This document shows, in pieces, positions 33,395-41,766 of a stretch of 43,192 nucleotides of DNA. Origin of the DNA: Propionivibrio sp. GTDB lineage: Bacteria > Pseudomonadota > Gammaproteobacteria > Burkholderiales > Rhodocyclaceae. How positions within the stretch are numbered: the first letter of the stretch is position 1; each line of letters starts with the position of its first letter. The stretch is taken from assembly GCF_017995515.1 (NCBI RefSeq), contig NZ_JAGOIT010000018.1:1-43192 (forward strand), in the 5' to 3' direction. The position numbers and the translations under genes were made by a program. Under the pieces are notes generated by a model. The model did no database searches and was not told where the DNA came from. It worked only from the letters and a program-made list of their open reading frames with translations.

Positions 33395-33559
33395 TTACTT
33401 CCCTTGGGGAACCTTGCCTGTGCCACCGCATGCGGGGCAGGTAACGCGCTTGTTACCACCACAACCCCGGCACTCCCAGTCTCCCTTGCCCTTGCAGACA
33501 TAGCATTCGGTCTTGCCAGTGCCGCGACATTCATCGCACTTACGATACTCAGTAGCCAT
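33395..33559 (-). CDS. Stand-alone DnaJ-type zinc-finger mini-protein (54 aa)
   Basis: ATG 33559, with AAGGAG seven bases upstream, encodes 54 residues: four CxxC motifs, CDECRGTG, CYVCKGKG, CRGCGGNK and CPACGGTG, followed by a KVPQGK tail. Three of them match the CXXCXGXG repeat of the DnaJ central domain; the third is degenerate. Eight cysteines should bind two zinc ions. There is no J domain or substrate-binding region. It leads the small-gene cluster and is divergent from the XRE regulator. Such isolated modules are also seen in small phage- or toxin-linked proteins; no function is assigned. Confidence 0.85.
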   Translation of the reverse strand: MATEYRKCDECRGTGKTECYVCKGKGDWECRGCGGNKRVTCPACGGTGKVPQGK

Positions 33560-33603
33560 AACCTACTCCTTCTTCTGGTTAGTCAACAAAATTCATCGAT
33601 AAG

Positions 33604-33618
33604 AAAATCGACGGTTTT
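33604..33618. promoter_or_regulatory. Near-perfect palindrome in the divergent region
   Basis: AAAATCGACGGTTTT has arms AAAATCG/CGGTTTT (6 of 7 pairs) around one base. It lies 45 bp before the zinc-finger ATG and 61 bp before the XRE ATG, and is a candidate binding site for the regulator. Confidence 0.4.
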
Positions 33619-33655
33619 GATTCTGTCACAGCCAACCATGCTGGACAACTATATC

Positions 33656-33675
33656 TGTCGACTAAAAGGCCGACA
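33656..33675. promoter_or_regulatory. Inverted repeat next to the XRE start codon
   Basis: TGTCGAC and GCCGACA (6 of 7 pairs) flank TAAAAG; the right arm ends 3 nt before the ATG at 33679. It is placed for autorepression or as an operator of the regulator. Confidence 0.4.
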
Positions 33676-33678
33676 TTT

Positions 33679-34092
33679 ATGGTTGGAACACAGACAACAG
33701 AAGAAGCTGTCGTACTTCGCGTAGGACACAACATCGGAGAGCGCCGTAGAGCCTTGGGCCTGACGCAGGCACAACTGGCTGAGCGGTTGGGCGTGGACAC
33801 GGAAACCTTGTCGAGATTCGAGCGTGGCAAGCATGCTCCAACGCTCAAGAACTTGATCCGCTTGGCAGGGCTGCTGCAAACGACAGTTGCCGACTTGCTG
33901 GCCGAAGAGGGGCAACAGCCGAGCGACGATGCAACGGCCATGACCGTGTGGCTGGACGTGCTGTCACCCACCGACAGGGCATTCGCCATGGCGATGCTTA
34001 AACAGTGCTGCGATCATCTTGCGGAATCAAAGGAATCAAAGGAATCAAAGGAATCAAAGGAATCAAAAGCCAAAGGGGTCAGAGTAATTTGA
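33679..34092 (+). CDS. XRE-family transcriptional regulator with repeat-derived C-terminus
   Basis: The 137-residue protein has a typical Cro/C1 helix-turn-helix: IGERRRALGLTQAQLAERLG, DTETLSRFERGKHAPTLKNL. Residues about 45-112 form a helical dimer region (LLQTTVADLLAEE; LSPTDRAFAMAMLKQ). From about residue 116 the sequence is five Glu-Ser-Lys units coded by a 9-bp tandem repeat, then AKGVRVI supplied by a REP-like sequence that also gives the stop codon. It is divergent from the small-gene cluster and probably controls it; two palindromes lie between them. The truncated or fused C-terminus may alter its dimer partner or stability. Confidence 0.85.
   Translation: MVGTQTTEEAVVLRVGHNIGERRRALGLTQAQLAERLGVDTETLSRFERGKHAPTLKNLIRLAGLLQTTVADLLAEEGQQPSDDATAMTVWLDVLSPTDRAFAMAMLKQCCDHLAESKESKESKESKESKAKGVRVI
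34024..34068 (+). repeat. Five-copy 9-bp tandem repeat inside a gene
   Basis: GAATCAAAG occurs four times and GAATCAAAA once, in frame, encoding ESK units. Copy number changes keep the frame, so length variation would be tolerated. Confidence 0.85.
34075..34092 (+). repeat. REP-like element end GGGGTCAGAGTAATTTGA
   Basis: This motif resembles the ends of dispersed REP/RAYT-related repeats in beta- and gammaproteobacteria (GGGGTCAGAGTA...). It supplies the last residues and stop codon of the XRE gene. No complementary right-hand copy or transposase gene is seen downstream. Confidence 0.45.
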
Positions 34093-34398
34093 AAATCCGA
34101 AATCACTTTGAACCCTTTCGTGATGGTGCAACCGACGCGTATCTACCGCAATGCGGATTTCTGGGCAGCCGTACACCGATACGCCGGAACAGCGACAAGC
34201 AATGCCGTAGGTTGGCTGCCGGCCCTCATTCCGCTCGACAATGGCAAATCGAGGCCAAGCCATGATCCATCGCTTCGTGAATCGCATGAGCGAATTCAAT
34301 GAAGCGGTCTGTTCAATTAGCAGCGGCCTTCGAGTCCTCGATAACTGCGCCCCTTCACCACAACTCCTTTTACGCAACTCACAGAAAGCACTCCACGG
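34093..34398. other. Gene-free stretch after the XRE regulator
   Basis: No convincing ORF or RNA gene is visible in these 306 bases. GC is lower than in neighbouring genes. It probably contains remnants of the REP-linked insertion and the promoter of the lipoprotein gene; neither can be outlined. Confidence 0.5.
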
Positions 34399-35091
34399 AT
34401 GAAGAAATTCCTCCCTCTTGGTTGCCTGCTCATTCTTTCCGGATGCGCCACCAACCGTACCCCCATTGCCGAACTGACGCCGGATGAGTTGAGAACGCGG
34501 GTGCAGCACAGCGTTGTCAGTGTTCGCTCCGTCACCACGTCCGTGAAACTGGTCGAACGTACCAAGGGGCAGGCCGTTGGCAATTTCTTGCTGGCCAGTG
34601 TCGTTTCCAGCGCCGCATCGAGTGCAGCCGGCGCCCGTACGGCAGGCGAAATGCAGGCCAACACGCAGATCGGCCAGACCTTTGGTCAAGAACTGAATCG
34701 GGCTCTGCCGACGGGCGCCGAAAGCGACAGCGGGATCGGCGTGGAGGCCCGCCTGGCAAAACGACTGCGCGAACGTTTCCCGTCGGCGCCCGGTGGGACG
34801 CCTGGCCAGCCGATCGAACTCGTGGTGTCGGCGTCGCGCTGGGAATTGGGGTATGAATCTTTCCTCGCCAGCAGCGACTACACGCTGAGCTATGCGCTGG
34901 GCGTTGCCATGGTCGAGCCGTTGAACGAAGCGCCGAAAACCCTCGCGCGCGTTTCGTGCCAAGGCCATGTTCCGGAGAAGATGTCGCTGGAGGCATGGAA
35001 AGCCGATGACCATGCGGCCGTGAGCAAGGCCGCAGATCGCATTGCGGAGCAGTGTTTCCAGCAAACCCTGCGTGCCTTGGGCCTGGGGTGA
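34399..35091 (+). CDS. Lipoprotein, hypothetical
   Basis: The 230-residue product begins with a type II signal peptide (MKKFLPLGCLLILSGCATNR) with lipobox LSGC at the cleavage site. After it come RVQHSVVSVRSVTTSVKLVE, a small Ala-rich stretch (LASVVSSAASSAAGARTA) that may touch the membrane, and a C-terminal domain with QPIELVVSASRWELGYES and a final AEQCFQQTLRALGLG. I recognise no named family. It ends 37 bp from the convergent PfkB gene. Confidence 0.75.
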   Translation: MKKFLPLGCLLILSGCATNRTPIAELTPDELRTRVQHSVVSVRSVTTSVKLVERTKGQAVGNFLLASVVSSAASSAAGARTAGEMQANTQIGQTFGQELNRALPTGAESDSGIGVEARLAKRLRERFPSAPGGTPGQPIELVVSASRWELGYESFLASSDYTLSYALGVAMVEPLNEAPKTLARVSCQGHVPEKMSLEAWKADDHAAVSKAADRIAEQCFQQTLRALGLG

Positions 35092-35128
35092 TGCGAGCGA
35101 CGGCGCTATCGTCCTCGGCGCGGCCGAA

Positions 35129-36031
35129 CTATGCGTTGGAGCGGCCGTCTTTCAGCACAGACAGACCTCCTCGTCCGCCCAGAAATCGGCAGTTCTGCGC
35201 CGCCAGTTCGCTGGCCAGGGCGGCGCATTCGGTCAATGGCAGCCCCCTTGCAAGGCCAAACAGAAAGGCGCCGTGGTAAGTGTCGCCGCAGCCGGTCGTA
35301 TCGATCAGGTCGGCTTGCGGGAAAGCTGCCTGGTGGAAAGGCTCGCCGCCGCGCGGGTAAATCCAGCTGCCGCGCAAACCGTCGGTGATCACGACGAGCT
35401 CCGGGCCTTCCGCCAACAACATCCCGGCCATGGCCTCGATCTCGGTGTGGCTGGTGTACTGGCGGGCAAAGTCGAGCGCCACGATGCAAATATCCGTCAG
35501 CCCAACGAGCGGCCGGATTTCCGGACGGTAGCGATGTGCGCCGCCATCGAATGAGACGCGCACGCCGGCCTGGCGTGCTAGCTGGCAGGCATGGAGGCAG
35601 GCTTCGGGATACCGACCGTTGATGTGCAGCAGCTTCGCTGTGCGGATGGCGTCCTCTGGAAGATCGGCCGGCGATACCTCCGGCGTGGTTCCCGGGCAAT
35701 AGGCGATGGCACGCGCACCGTCCGTTCGTCGCACAAGAATGGTGGCGATCGACGACGTAGCGCCGGGTACGACCTCGAGAAAATCGGTGCCGACACCCGC
35801 TTGTCGATATTCGGCCATGATCGTTGCTCCTCGCCAATCGTCACCCAACCGATCGATCATCGCGGTTCGCGCGCCCAGCGCGGCAGCGGTCACGATCGCT
35901 GTAGACACCGGCCCGCCGCCCTGCACGGCAACCGCCGCGGCGCGTTGAACTTCGTCGCCCGACGGAAATGCTTCCACCAGACTGAGGATGTCGAGCGTGG
36001 ATACGCCCAGACCAATCACATCCAACGACAT
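35129..36031 (-). CDS. PfkB-family carbohydrate kinase
   Basis: The 300-residue kinase has VIGLGVSTLDILSLVEAFPS at the start, the sugar-binding GGGPVSTA block and the PfkB signature DTTGCGDTYHGAFLFGLARG with catalytic Asp. It is closest in style to ribokinase/ketohexokinase; the sugar is not certain. ATG 36031 has GGAGAAAG upstream. No sugar-transport or regulator gene is beside it. An inverted-repeat element lies directly upstream. Confidence 0.9.
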   Translation of the reverse strand: MSLDVIGLGVSTLDILSLVEAFPSGDEVQRAAAVAVQGGGPVSTAIVTAAALGARTAMIDRLGDDWRGATIMAEYRQAGVGTDFLEVVPGATSSIATILVRRTDGARAIAYCPGTTPEVSPADLPEDAIRTAKLLHINGRYPEACLHACQLARQAGVRVSFDGGAHRYRPEIRPLVGLTDICIVALDFARQYTSHTEIEAMAGMLLAEGPELVVITDGLRGSWIYPRGGEPFHQAAFPQADLIDTTGCGDTYHGAFLFGLARGLPLTECAALASELAAQNCRFLGGRGGLSVLKDGRSNA

Positions 36032-36055
36032 CGTTCTTTCTCCATCTTGTTATTC

Positions 36056-36224
36056 AACCTGAAAACCTCAGTTGAACCACAGAGAAACAGAGAACACAGA
36101 GGAAAAACAAAGCGTTACGACGTTGCTGGCGCTCACCCGTCGGGTGAATCATCCGGTGCCGGTAACCGGTTGTTTTTTCGCTCTTCTCTGTACCTCTGTG
36201 CCTCTGTGGTGAGGGGTTTAGGTT
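36056..36224. repeat. Long inverted-repeat element, copy 3
   Basis: Outer ends AACCTGAAAACCTCA and TGAGGGGTTTAGGTT are complements, and inner CACAGAG/CTCTGTG runs continue the stem. The loop includes a small TCACCC-GTC-GGGTGA hairpin (36133-36147), also found in copy 4. Confidence 0.75.
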
Positions 36225-36255
36225 CAATGGTGCTATCAGTGTCGAGTTCTGACTA

Positions 36256-36330
36256 TCAGCCACCGAGGGCGACGGCCGACTCGTAAGCGACGGTTTCATA
36301 CGCGGCACTGCGTCGATCGATGCCGGTCAT
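36256..36330 (-). CDS. 24-residue ORF coupled to the eamA stop
   Basis: ATG 36330 overlaps the EamA stop (ATGA), and AAGGAGG, a perfect Shine-Dalgarno sequence, lies five bases upstream. The peptide is 24 residues beginning MTGIDRRSAAYETVAYESA. It ends 32 bp before an inverted-repeat element, so it may be the stump of a gene truncated by it, or a genuine small peptide. No family recognised. Confidence 0.35.
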   Translation of the reverse strand: MTGIDRRSAAYETVAYESAVALGG

Positions 36331-37208
36331 GCGGACCTCCTTGACGGGAGTTTGACGATGCCGGTGGTCAACGAAATGCCGGCGAGGACGAGCACGCCGC
36401 CGGACAGTTTGTCCCAGCCGATCGCCTCGTTCAGGAACAACGCGCCCCACAGTACGCCGAACACCGGGATCAGGAAGGTGACCGACAGCGCCTTGGTTGG
36501 GCCGACGTCCTGGATCAGCCGGAAATACATCAGGTAGGCGATGCCGGTGCAGAACACGCCGAGCGCGGCCAGCGCCGCCCAGTCGCCGACTTGCGGCGTC
36601 TGCCGGATTGGCACGAATAAGAGCACGGGCAGGCAGACCAGACCGGCCATCCACATGCTGCCTTGCGTGTTGGCGAAGGGCGTGGTCGTGCTCGGGAAGG
36701 CCTTGGTGTAGGTGCTGGCGATTGCGTAGCAGACAGGCGCGACCAGCCCGGCGGCGACCGGCAACCAACCCGCATCGCCGCTCAAGGCAACGCCGTTGCC
36801 GACAAGCAGGACCACACCGAACAAGCCGCAACACAGCCCGAGCGCGATCGAACGCGTGATCGGCACGCGCAGCCAGGCGGCGGCGATGATCGCGCCCCAG
36901 AGCGCCGAGGTGGCGTTGAGGATCGAGAGCAGCGAGGCGGAGAGCGACTGCGCGGCATAGGCGAAGAGCAGGAAGGGCAGCGCCGAGTTCAGGAAGCCGA
37001 TGATCAGATAGTGCCGCCAGTGACGGCGTAGATCGAGTGGCTTCCTCAGCCACAGTCCGGCCAGGCCGAGGACGGCGGCGGCGATGAACACCCGTAGCGC
37101 GATCAGGAAAGCCGGACCGAACACCGGCACGCCGATGCGCATGAACAGGAAGGAGCTGCCCCAGATGGCGGCGAGGGTGAGCAGTTGGATGAGGTGCGTG
37201 AGTTGCAT
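36327..37208 (-). CDS. EamA/DMT-family transporter (second)
   Basis: The 293-residue protein has about ten hydrophobic segments in two EamA halves: LLTLAAIWGSSFLFMRIGVPVFGP at the start and GLVAPVCYAIASTYTKAF in the second half, with PVFGVLWGALFLNEAIGW typical of the family. Substrate unknown. ATG 37208 is the family start; the longer frame to 37325 adds a low-complexity leader. The stop overlaps the small 24-codon ORF. Confidence 0.87.
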   Translation of the reverse strand: MQLTHLIQLLTLAAIWGSSFLFMRIGVPVFGPAFLIALRVFIAAAVLGLAGLWLRKPLDLRRHWRHYLIIGFLNSALPFLLFAYAAQSLSASLLSILNATSALWGAIIAAAWLRVPITRSIALGLCCGLFGVVLLVGNGVALSGDAGWLPVAAGLVAPVCYAIASTYTKAFPSTTTPFANTQGSMWMAGLVCLPVLLFVPIRQTPQVGDWAALAALGVFCTGIAYLMYFRLIQDVGPTKALSVTFLIPVFGVLWGALFLNEAIGWDKLSGGVLVLAGISLTTGIVKLPSRRSA

Positions 37209-37323
37209 GGCGGGCGCGGCGTTGGTCGAGACGAGTCGCCATTGTCGCCGCGCCGCGCGGTGCGTTCCACCTGAATCTTGCGGTCTCGCTTTGTGGGGGG
37301 GCAAGGTCAGGAGATGCTGTGTC

Positions 37324-37343
37324 ATCCCGGTGAAAGCCGGGAT
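37324..37343. repeat. dRS3-like 20-bp palindrome
   Basis: ATCCCGGTGAAAGCCGGGAT has 7-bp perfect arms and the same overall size as the Neisseria dRS3 element (ATTCCC-N8-GGGAAT). It is flanked by TGTC and TCAGAAA. Confidence 0.6.
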
Positions 37344-37560
37344 TCAGAAATTCGGCGAGCAACCTGTGTCATTCCCCCAACGCCGAGCGTGCCCACCACG
37401 ACGCGCCGCCGCTCTGCCAATGTCCCTGAGTCAACAATTCCACTCGCCCAAAATGCCACGATTTGGCAAACTCCTTTGGTCCTCTGAAGAATCAAGACCC
37501 GCTACAAACAAGGAATAGCTGATCACCTTCAAGTTGTAGCAACATCTTGCTGTGAAAACC

Positions 37561-37624
37561 TTGGGACACTGTCGAAGTTGGTTCTAGACTGAAAACGTTG
37601 TTCCAGTGTACGCCAGACGTTTTC
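37561..37624 (+). promoter_or_regulatory. Weak promoter and leader inverted repeat of the histidine kinase gene
   Basis: TTGGGA and TAGACT (4 of 6 matches each) are 18 bp apart, giving a start near 37597. GAAAACGT (37591-37598) and ACGTTTTC (37617-37624) form an 8-bp inverted repeat around the start. Confidence 0.3.
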
Positions 37625-37643
37625 GGCCAACGGAGGGACGCAG

Positions 37644-39953
37644 ATGGCCTTGGAAGGAATCACCGCGGATGCGGGCTCCACCGACTCCCTTTCCCTTATG
37701 GGCAAGGACGACAAGCCTCCGCTCGTGGCGGAACGGTTCCACACGGAGTCAGCCGCGTGGGTTGTCCTGGCAATTTCCTCGCTGATCACCGTGTTCAGTT
37801 GGTGGTTCGCCAGCAACTACGTCGATGAGCGCGCGAAGGATCGCTTCGAGTTCGAAGTCAGCCAGGCGCGGGAAGCCATCACCAAACGCATGCAGGAGTA
37901 TGAGCAGGTGCTGCGCGGGGGCGTGGGGCTGTTCCGGGGGCTCGACGGTCTTTCGCGAGAGGATTGGCGCCGGTACGTCACCAATCTCGAAATCGATACC
38001 TACTGGCCCGGTATTCAGGGAATCGGATATTCCATCATGATCCCCGCCGCGCAGCGCGATGCATTGGCTCAGCGCATCCGTCGGGAGGGTTTTCCGGATT
38101 TCAATATCAGGCCGGAAGGCATTCGCGACACCTATAGCAGCATCGTCTACCTGGAACCTCTGGATTGGCGTAACCAACGGGCCCTTGGCTATGACATGTT
38201 CTCCGAGCCGACTCGTCAGGCCGCCATGATCCAGGCACGCGACAGTGGCAAACCCGCGGTCTCCGGCAAAGTGACGTTGGTTCAAGAAACGGATAAGGAT
38301 GTGCAGGCGGGTTTCCTGATGTATCTGCCCCACTATCGTGAAGGGCTTCCGCTCGGGAATGAGGAACAGCGGCGCGCTGCACTCGTGGGTTTTGTCTATA
38401 GCCCATTCCGGGCAACGGATCTGATGCAGAGGATTCTGGGCGGCCGCACGCCGTTGATTGACTTCAAGATCTTTGACGAAGACAGCCGCTCCGAGGCGAA
38501 CATTCTTTACGCCTCGCCCTCTTCACATCGGGTCGAAAATAGCTCACCCCGATTCGAGTCGGAAGAGCGTATCCCGTTGCCCGGACGCCTCTGGGCGGTA
38601 CGATTTTCCAGCAGCGAACAACTCGAACGCGACATGCAGAACTACCAGCCATTGATCATCGCCTGGGTTGGCGTCGGTATCGATATCCTCCTGTTCGCAG
38701 TCATCCGCTCGCTGTCCAATCGTCGCAAGCAAGCCACCCGGAGCGCAGAGCGCATGGCCGAGTTGGTCAGTCGCTTACGCGCATCCGAGGCCCAACTTCG
38801 TGAGAAGCAGGAAAGGCTCAAGGCCGCGGCATCAGCCGGCATCGTCGGCGTATGGGATTGGGATATCGTGAATAACCGACTGCTCTGGGACGAAGTGATG
38901 TATCGCCTTTATGGCCGAAAGGAGGGTGATTTTGGCGAAGCCTATGAAGCCTGGGCCAGCGCCATTCACCCGGAGGACAAAGCCTATGCCGAAGGCGAGA
39001 TAAAGGCGGCGCTCCGGGGGGAGCGTGAGTATGCCCCGGAGTTCAGGGTCGTCTGGCCAGACGGATCGGTGCGCCACATCAAGGCGATGTCCCACACCAC
39101 TTTCGACGAACAGGGCAAGCCCCAGCGGATGATCGGCGTCAATTACGACATTTCGGAGCAGAAGGAGATTCAGGCCACGCTTGATCGGCAGGTGAAAGAG
39201 CGCACCCAGGCGTTGGAACAAGCCAAGGAAGAGGCCGAAGCAGCCAATCGCGCAAAAAGCACGTTTCTTGCGAACATGAGCCACGAGTTGCGCACGCCCA
39301 TGAACGGAGTTCTCGGCATGGCGCATCTCATCCGCCGCGGCGGTGTCACACCAAAGCAGGCCGAGCAATTGGACAAACTCCATGCTGCGGGAACGCATCT
39401 GGTTGGAGTCATCAATGCCATTCTGGATGTCTCCAAGATCGAGGCCGGCAAGCTGACGTTGGAAGAAGGCGAAGTCTGCCTGAATGGCATCACCGGAGAA
39501 ATTGTTTCCATATTGACGCCGTCGGCCGAGATCAAGCAGCTTCAGTTGAGCGTCGAGAACGCACCGCAACCTTTGAAGCTCATCGGCGATTCAACACGAC
39601 TTCGACAGGCCTTGCTCAACTATGCAAGCAATGCCATCAAATTCACCCCGGCAGGCAAGGTGACGCTGAGAACACTCATTGAAGAGGAAACGCCGAGCGA
39701 TGCGAGGATCAGATTCGAAGTCGAGGATACAGGGATCGGCATCGCGCCGGATGTCACCGACAAGCTCTTCCACGCCTTTGAGCAGGCGGACGCCAGCACC
39801 ACGCGTCAGTACGGCGGCACTGGTCTTGGTTTGGCAATTACCAAGAATCTGGCAGAGCTGATGGGCGGGGACGCCGGCTGTGAAAGCCGTCCGGGCCAAG
39901 GGAGTCGGTTCTGGTTTACTGCGCGACTAAAGAAGGCGGGTATCACCGGTTAG
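37644..39953 (+). CDS. Membrane histidine kinase, CHASE1-PAS-HisKA-HATPase
   Basis: The 769-residue sensor kinase has two membrane helices (about residues 37-57 and 334-354) enclosing a periplasmic CHASE1 domain ([43 protein letters not shown]). After a coiled coil comes a PAS domain (about 390-515), HisKA with [10 protein letters not shown] (His547) and HATPase with [18 protein letters not shown] and GGTGLGLAI. It ends without a receiver domain, and no response regulator is adjacent, so it is an orphan kinase. The ligand of the CHASE1 domain is unknown. Start ATG 37644 has GGAGGGA upstream. Confidence 0.94.
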   Translation: MALEGITADAGSTDSLSLMGKDDKPPLVAERFHTESAAWVVLAISSLITVFSWWFASNYVDERAKDRFEFEVSQAREAITKRMQEYEQVLRGGVGLFRGLDGLSREDWRRYVTNLEIDTYWPGIQGIGYSIMIPAAQRDALAQRIRREGFPDFNIRPEGIRDTYSSIVYLEPLDWRNQRALGYDMFSEPTRQAAMIQARDSGKPAVSGKVTLVQETDKDVQAGFLMYLPHYREGLPLGNEEQRRAALVGFVYSPFRATDLMQRILGGRTPLIDFKIFDEDSRSEANILYASPSSHRVENSSPRFESEERIPLPGRLWAVRFSSSEQLERDMQNYQPLIIAWVGVGIDILLFAVIRSLSNRRKQATRSAERMAELVSRLRASEAQLREKQERLKAAASAGIVGVWDWDIVNNRLLWDEVMYRLYGRKEGDFGEAYEAWASAIHPEDKAYAEGEIKAALRGEREYAPEFRVVWPDGSVRHIKAMSHTTFDEQGKPQRMIGVNYDISEQKEIQATLDRQVKERTQALEQAKEEAEAANRAKSTFLANMSHELRTPMNGVLGMAHLIRRGGVTPKQAEQLDKLHAAGTHLVGVINAILDVSKIEAGKLTLEEGEVCLNGITGEIVSILTPSAEIKQLQLSVENAPQPLKLIGDSTRLRQALLNYASNAIKFTPAGKVTLRTLIEEETPSDARIRFEVEDTGIGIAPDVTDKLFHAFEQADASTTRQYGGTGLGLAITKNLAELMGGDAGCESRPGQGSRFWFTARLKKAGITG

Positions 39954-40113
39954 CGACGAAAGGCGCGCAGCGCAGTCGGCATCCACCCGCAGAATAACGG
40001 GATGCCGATGCCCAGGATACGGTGAGTCTGCGCAAAAGGTGTTGAGGGCCCGCAATGCGGGTGCATGCACCGCGCAGAGCGACTGTTATGGCTGGTGGTG
40101 AGTCCTTTTGTAA

Positions 40114-40143
40114 GAAAAAAATACGCCCGCGCGTCAGGCGCGG
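40114..40143 (-). terminator. Rho-independent terminator of the fix operon
   Basis: On the minus strand CCGCGC and GCGCGG pair around CTGAC, followed by GCGTATTTTTTT. It lies 11 nt beyond the fixX stop. Confidence 0.8.
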
Positions 40144-40154
40144 AATCCGGCGTG

Positions 40155-40439
40155 TCAGCCGAACTTGAACAATATGCCGTAGCCCCCGCGCGGGTAGTTC
40201 CAGTCGACGTTTTTGTGCTCGTCGCAGACGACGCGGCAGGTGCCGCATTCGAGGCAGCCGTCGGTCATCAGGCTGATCTTGCCGTCCTCGATCGTCCAGC
40301 AGCCGGCCGGGCAACAGACGGTGCATTTCTGCGCCGCGCAGCTCGTGTTGCACACCGATTCGTCCTTGATACGGATGTGCGGCAAGTCGGCATCGACGCG
40401 GTAGCGGTTCTGGAAGAGTTTTTCTTCAACTTTGATCAT
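40155..40439 (-). CDS. fixX: Ferredoxin-like protein FixX
   Basis: The 94-residue protein has the clusters CNTSCAAQKCTVCCPAGC and CLECGTCRVVC, giving the FixX [4Fe-4S] cysteine set, and the GYGILFKFG tail. It is the ferredoxin partner of the FixABCX complex, which splits electrons between quinone and ferredoxin/flavodoxin to feed nitrogenase. ATG 40439 has GGAA upstream; an extension to 40604 overlaps fixC. It starts 25 bp after fixC. Confidence 0.95.
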   Translation of the reverse strand: MIKVEEKLFQNRYRVDADLPHIRIKDESVCNTSCAAQKCTVCCPAGCWTIEDGKISLMTDGCLECGTCRVVCDEHKNVDWNYPRGGYGILFKFG

Positions 40440-40464
40440 GATGGGTTCCTTTTCTGGCCGACGT

Positions 40465-41766
40465 TCAGCGCGTGGCGCGCCACAGCTTGAAGGCGTCGCC
40501 GAGCAGGCCGAACAGGGAGCGGCGCTGCATGAACGCGGCGACGATTTCCTTCTCCTTGGTGCGCTTGTCGCGGCCGTCGACGGTGAAGAACTGGTGCGCG
40601 GCACTGTTGAGCAGCGGCGGGTAGTCGTTGATGAACTGCCGCTGGTTGTGCAGCGTCTCCGGGATCTTCTGGTACTTCTTCATGTCCTTCATGACGAAGC
40701 TCTCGTCGAGCTTGGCGCGGTAGCGCGACAAGTTGTCGGAACTCGGCGCCTTCCCGGCCTTGAACAGTTCGACCAGCGTCTCGGCGGCCAGGCGCCCGGT
40801 TTCCATCGCCAGGTTGGAACCTTCACGGTGCACCGAATTGACGAAACCGGCCGAATCGCCGACCAGCATCCAGCCGTCGCCATAGATCTGCGGCAGTGCG
40901 CGATAACCGCCTTCGGGGATCAGGTGCGCCGCGTATTCGCGCGTTTCGCCGCCGGCGATCAACGGCGCGATCGCCGGGTGCGCCTTCATCTTTCCCAGCA
41001 GCTCGACCGGCGTCGTGCGCTGGGCCTTCATGTCGTTGAGCATGCCGCCGACGCCGATCGCCAGCGAATCCTTGTTGGTGTAAAGGAAGCCCGTACCGAC
41101 CATGCCTTCGGTGATGCTGCCGAGCATTTCGATGACGACGCCCGCCTGGCCCGAGAGGTTGAAGCGTGCCTCGACCGTCTCGCGCGGCAGGAAGATCATT
41201 TCCTTGACGGCGAGGGCGACGTTGCCCGCTTGGATGTCCTTGCGCAGGCCGGCGTTGGTGGCGACCAGCGAGTTGACGCCGTCGGCGAGAATCACCGCGT
41301 CGGCGTAGATCTTGCCGTCCTCGCGCTCGACCTCGACACCGATGATGCGTCCAGAATCGTTGCGCAGCAGCGCCTTGACCGTCATTTCGCAGATCACCAG
41401 CGCGTCGGCGGCCTGCACCTTCTCAGAGAACCATTTGTCGAAGCGGGCGCGGATGATCGTGTAGCGGTTGTACGGCTCGCTGTTGAATTCGTCGGAGCGG
41501 TAATGCGTGCCGATGAACGACTTCTCATCCATCATCCACAGCCGCTGTTCAATGATGTGGCGTTCGAGCGGCGCCGTTTCGCGGAAGTTCGGGATGATGC
41601 GTTCCAGCGAATTGGCGTAGAGGATGGCGCCCTGTACGTTCTTCGAGCCGGGGTATTCGCCGCGCTCCAGTTGCAGCACGTTGAGGCCGGACTTGGCCAG
41701 CGTGTAGGCGGCGGCGTTGCCGGCCGGTCCGGCGCCGACGACGATGACGTCGAATTTCTCACTCAT
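40465..41766 (-). CDS. fixC: Electron-transfer flavoprotein-quinone oxidoreductase FixC
   Basis: The 433-residue FAD protein begins with the dinucleotide-binding motif [14 protein letters not shown] and has [22 protein letters not shown] near the C-terminus, both typical of FixC. It passes electrons to the quinone pool in the FixABCX complex. Its start overlaps the fixB stop by 4 bp (ATGA). Confidence 0.96.
   Translation of the reverse strand: MSEKFDVIVVGAGPAGNAAAYTLAKSGLNVLQLERGEYPGSKNVQGAILYANSLERIIPNFRETAPLERHIIEQRLWMMDEKSFIGTHYRSDEFNSEPYNRYTIIRARFDKWFSEKVQAADALVICEMTVKALLRNDSGRIIGVEVEREDGKIYADAVILADGVNSLVATNAGLRKDIQAGNVALAVKEMIFLPRETVEARFNLSGQAGVVIEMLGSITEGMVGTGFLYTNKDSLAIGVGGMLNDMKAQRTTPVELLGKMKAHPAIAPLIAGGETREYAAHLIPEGGYRALPQIYGDGWMLVGDSAGFVNSVHREGSNLAMETGRLAAETLVELFKAGKAPSSDNLSRYRAKLDESFVMKDMKKYQKIPETLHNQRQFINDYPPLLNSAAHQFFTVDGRDKRTKEKEIVAAFMQRRSLFGLLGDAFKLWRATR

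Larger units (their letters stand above)
37209..37643. other. Intergenic region between EamA and the histidine kinase
   Basis: These 435 bases hold no convincing ORF. They contain a dRS3-like 20-bp palindrome at 37324-37343, a weak promoter for the kinase (TTGGGA 37561, 18 bp, TAGACT 37585) and an 8-bp inverted repeat in its leader. Confidence 0.6.

Noticed and set aside
34023-34068. CRISPR-like array
   Set aside because: Units are 9 bp, contiguous and without spacers; they are coding tandem repeats.
34093-34398. REP-associated tyrosine transposase remnant
   Set aside because: A REP-like end is present, but no HUH transposase motif or long frame could be read in the following sequence.
32912-34398. 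Prophage
   Set aside because: Only tiny genes and a regulator are present; no integrase, structural or lysis genes.
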